Notes under the pieces: generated by a model
Database searches by the model: none
What the model saw: only the letters and a program-made list of their open reading frames with translations
Told to the model about the DNA's origin: nothing
Assembly: GCF_001552635.1 (NCBI RefSeq)
Contig: NZ_BCRO01000052.1
Coordinates: forward strand, 1 to 39,948
Direction of reading: 5' to 3'
DNA: 39,948 nt
From: Actinomadura hibisca NBRC 15177
GTDB taxonomy: Bacteria > Actinomycetota > Actinomycetes > Streptosporangiales > Streptosporangiaceae
Part shown: positions 37,960 through 39,948 of the stretch, piece after piece
How positions within the stretch are numbered: position 1 is the first letter of the stretch
Layout of the letters: each line of letters starts with the position of its first letter
Position numbers and translations under genes: made by a program

Positions 37960-38255
37960 GCCTCAGAAGTTCGTTCACCGACGACGGGGACGCAGGTTAT
38001 ATCGGCCGATCAGCTCACTTCCAGTGGCCCTCTGACCAGCCCGGAACCCCCGAACAGCGCCCCGCCACCGCCAGCGGCGCGAAATTGTCAGCCGCCACCG
38101 GAAAACCACCGGGCCACCCCGCCGATTTACTCAGCGACCCCACTGGACAACACCCGTCCCACCCCGTGCACCCCGCCGAAAATCGGCGAAAGAAAAAGGG
38201 GACCGGCCCGCCACCCCGCGGACCGGCCCCCCAAACCAGGGCCCCGAACAACCCC
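37960..38255. other. Intergenic region between VWA and ABC-permease genes
   Basis: This 296-base gap has no gene. It holds a possible -10 (TATAAC, minus strand, 38001-37996) next to the palindrome ATCGGCCGAT (38001-38010) for the VWA gene. It also has a hairpin CGCCGA-AAA-TCGGCG (38174-38188) and two copies of GGACCGGCCC (38200-38209 and 38220-38229). The latter two probably mark the 3' end of the permease transcript. Confidence 0.5.
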
Positions 38256-39101
38256 CTACTTGACCGACCCCGCCGTCAGCCCGCCCACCAGATACCGCTC
38301 GATGAACACGAACATGATCACCACGGGCACGATCGCGATCAGCGACGTCGCGAACAGGAACTGCCAGTTCTCCTGGTACTGCGTGATGAACGACGGGATC
38401 GCCACCGTCAGCGGCCGCCGGTCCGGCGAGGCCGTCACCGTCAGCGCCACGATGTACTCGTTCCACGCCGAGATGAAGGTGTACACCACCGCCGTCACCA
38501 CGCCCGGCGCCGAGATCGGCAGCGTCACCCGGGTCAGCGCGCCGAGCCGGCCCGCCCCGTCCAGGAACGCCGCCTCCTCCAGCTCGCGCGGGATCGACGA
38601 GAAGTACCCGTGCAGGATCCACACGCAGAACGGCAGGTTGAACGCCGCGTTCACCAGGATCAGCGCCAGCAGCGTGTCGGTGAGGTCGAGCGCCACCATC
38701 TCCCGGTAGATGCCGATCACCAGCGCGGTCGGCGCGAACATCTGCGTCACCAGCACCAGCAGCAGGAACGCCCCGCGCCCCCGGAACCGGTTGCGCGCGC
38801 TGTAGTACGCGGCGGGCAGCGCGCACGCCAGCGTGACCAGCGTCGCCGCGCCCGCCACCACCAGCGACACCCGCAGGTACTCCCACACCGGCGCGGCCGA
38901 CCACACGTCCACGAAGTTCGACCACTGCCAGTGGTCGGGCAGGTAGTCGCCGGGCGACTTGGTCAGCTCCGGCGCCGGCTTCAGCGCCGTCAGCAACATC
39001 TGGAGGTAGGGGAACAGGAACACCAGCGCGACCAGCCAGCCGACGCCGGTCAGCAGCACCGTCCGCACGGGGCTGCGGCGCCCCACGGGCGAGGCGGTCA
39101 T
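38256..39101 (-). CDS. Carbohydrate ABC transporter permease (MalG type)
   Basis: A 281-residue inner-membrane permease with six transmembrane segments. The EAA loop reads ELEEAAFLDGAGRLGALTRVTLPI and contacts the ATPase. WILHGYFSSIPREL and AWNEYIVALT are typical of MalG/LacG importers. It pairs with the MalF-type permease, whose stop it overlaps as ATGA. No ATPase gene is present after it; actinomycete sugar importers often share one MsiK-type ATPase encoded elsewhere. The sugar is unknown. Confidence 0.92.
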   Translation of the reverse strand: MTASPVGRRSPVRTVLLTGVGWLVALVFLFPYLQMLLTALKPAPELTKSPGDYLPDHWQWSNFVDVWSAAPVWEYLRVSLVVAGAATLVTLACALPAAYYSARNRFRGRGAFLLLVLVTQMFAPTALVIGIYREMVALDLTDTLLALILVNAAFNLPFCVWILHGYFSSIPRELEEAAFLDGAGRLGALTRVTLPISAPGVVTAVVYTFISAWNEYIVALTVTASPDRRPLTVAIPSFITQYQENWQFLFATSLIAIVPVVIMFVFIERYLVGGLTAGSVK

Positions 39102-39948
39102 CCGATCTCCTCCCGCCAGCGCGTGGCGCGCAGGTACAGCAGCACCATCACCAGGATCAGCACGAAGTTGACGACCGCCATCGCGCCGGACTCGCCGATG
39201 CTCTGGTCGTAGAAGGCCAGCTTGTACATGAACGTGGTGGTGGTGTCGGTGGCGTGCCCCGGGCCACCGCCGGTCATCGCCCAGATGATGGGGAACGAGT
39301 TGAACACGTTGATGACGTTGATGATGGCGGCGATCAGCACGGCGGGCCGCAGCAGCGGCAGCGTGATGGTGAAGTAGGTGCGCAGCGTGCCCGCGCCGTC
39401 CACCCGCGCCGCCTCGTAGACGTCACCGGGGATCGCCTGGAGCCCGGCCAGGATCACGAACGAGGTGAACGGCAGCGACACGAACACCGCGACCCACATC
39501 ATCCAGAGCATCGCCGAGTCACCGGCCAGCCAGTTGACCGGCTTGTCCAGCACCCCGAGGTCCAGCAGGATCCGGTTGACGACGCCGGAGTAGTTGTCCA
39601 GCATCCACTTCCAGATCAGCGCCGTCATCAGCACCGACGCCGCCCACGGGACGATCACCATCCAGCGCACCACGCGGCGGCCGGGGAAGCGGGCGTTCAG
39701 CAGCTGGCCGAGCGCCAGCGACAACACCATCGTGACGACCACGACGCCGCCCACCCACAGCAGCGTGCGCAACACGACCGGGATCAGGTCGTCCTGCTCG
39801 AACAGGTCGGAGTAGTTGCCGAGGCCGCGCCAGCCGAGCGTCACGCCGGACGAGCTGATCTTCTGCACCGAGGTGCGGACCATCTCCGCCACCGGCCACA
39901 ACACCACCACCGCGATCAGCACGATCGACGGGCCGAGCCACACCAGCG
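39098..39948 (-). CDS. Sugar ABC transporter permease (MalF type), N-terminus outside window
   Basis: A 5'-truncated permease; the visible 283 codons continue beyond the window edge. GTG 39943 is in frame but begins inside the first transmembrane helix (WLGPSIVLIAVVVLWP), so the true start lies further out. The EAA loop is DVYEAARVDGAGTLRTYFTITLPLLRPA, and INVFNSFPIIWAMTGGGPGHATDT matches the MalF/UgpA family. Translationally coupled (ATGA) to the MalG-type gene. A solute-binding protein gene is expected just outside. Confidence 0.9.
   Translation of the reverse strand, partial: LVWLGPSIVLIAVVVLWPVAEMVRTSVQKISSSGVTLGWRGLGNYSDLFEQDDLIPVVLRTLLWVGGVVVVTMVLSLALGQLLNARFPGRRVVRWMVIVPWAASVLMTALIWKWMLDNYSGVVNRILLDLGVLDKPVNWLAGDSAMLWMMWVAVFVSLPFTSFVILAGLQAIPGDVYEAARVDGAGTLRTYFTITLPLLRPAVLIAAIINVINVFNSFPIIWAMTGGGPGHATDTTTTFMYKLAFYDQSIGESGAMAVVNFVLILVMVLLYLRATRWREEIG

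Noticed and set aside
38174..38188. Rho-independent terminator with U-tract for the permease operon
   Set aside because: The hairpin is real, but the T-rich stretch lies on the 5' side relative to minus-strand transcription, so it is not a classical terminator.

Overview
The window is about 40 kb of very GC-rich chromosomal DNA from an actinomycete. The evidence is frequent GTG starts, leaderless promoters, dense 4-bp start/stop overlaps, and paired XRE/DUF5753 regulators with DUF397 and DUF6879 partners. The mix (many TetR regulators, P450, SDRs, FadD, LCP, D,D-carboxypeptidase with a long N-terminal tail) fits a soil filamentous actinomycete, perhaps Streptosporangiales (Actinomadura-like). 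That placement is inference; no rRNA or tRNA is present. All family calls were made by reading motifs, without database searches.

Layout. (1) 1-307: non-coding, with GC-rich palindromes and a 31-bp tandem repeat. (2) 308-3358, minus strand: secreted alpha/beta hydrolase, Nudix hydrolase, small unknown protein, GNAT acetyltransferase. (3) 3498-9578, minus strand: a catabolic-looking operon in transcription order SDR, SDR, amidohydrolase, P450, acyl-CoA ligase, divergent from a third SDR and a TetR (9686-11190). (4) 11258-16789, plus strand: LysE-type exporter, PucR-like regulator, then a tightly coupled TetR / GPH-type transporter / sphingosine-phosphate-lyase-like PLP enzyme operon. (5) 16786-20830: a D,D-carboxypeptidase with a repetitive cytoplasmic tail, divergent from an ECF sigma factor whose partner gene encodes an LCP domain behind an anti-sigma-like N-terminus. 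(6) 20883-26154: FAD oxidoreductase with a degenerate Rieske domain, CBS protein, class-V aminotransferase, and an ABC exporter with a SoxR-type promoter.

(7) 26305-32823 is an accessory island. It holds a three-gene translationally coupled operon of unknown proteins, an XRE/DUF5753-DUF397 pair, a pentapeptide-repeat protein, a HExxH protein of the kind linked to peptide modification, immediately preceded by a 45-codon gene that looks like a RiPP precursor, and a divergent XRE/DUF5753-DUF6879 pair with a striking four-hexamer operator. The short peptide plus HExxH protein is the best candidate for an undescribed system. (8) 33036-35813: quinone-oxidoreductase-like and LLM flavin oxidoreductase genes behind a second SoxR-type promoter, then a MOSC protein. 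(9) 35803-39948, minus strand: a membrane-anchored substrate-binding/VWA protein and two sugar ABC permeases, the last cut by the window edge.

Links between regions: two promoters 8.8 kb apart share a CCTCAA-N6-TTGAGG operator and 19-bp -35/-10 spacing, the signature of SoxR control, suggesting an efflux-plus-redox response to redox-active compounds. Several genes (GNAT, LysE, TetR at 13412, pentapeptide) have a -10 hexamer six or seven bases before the start codon and are probably translated from leaderless mRNA.
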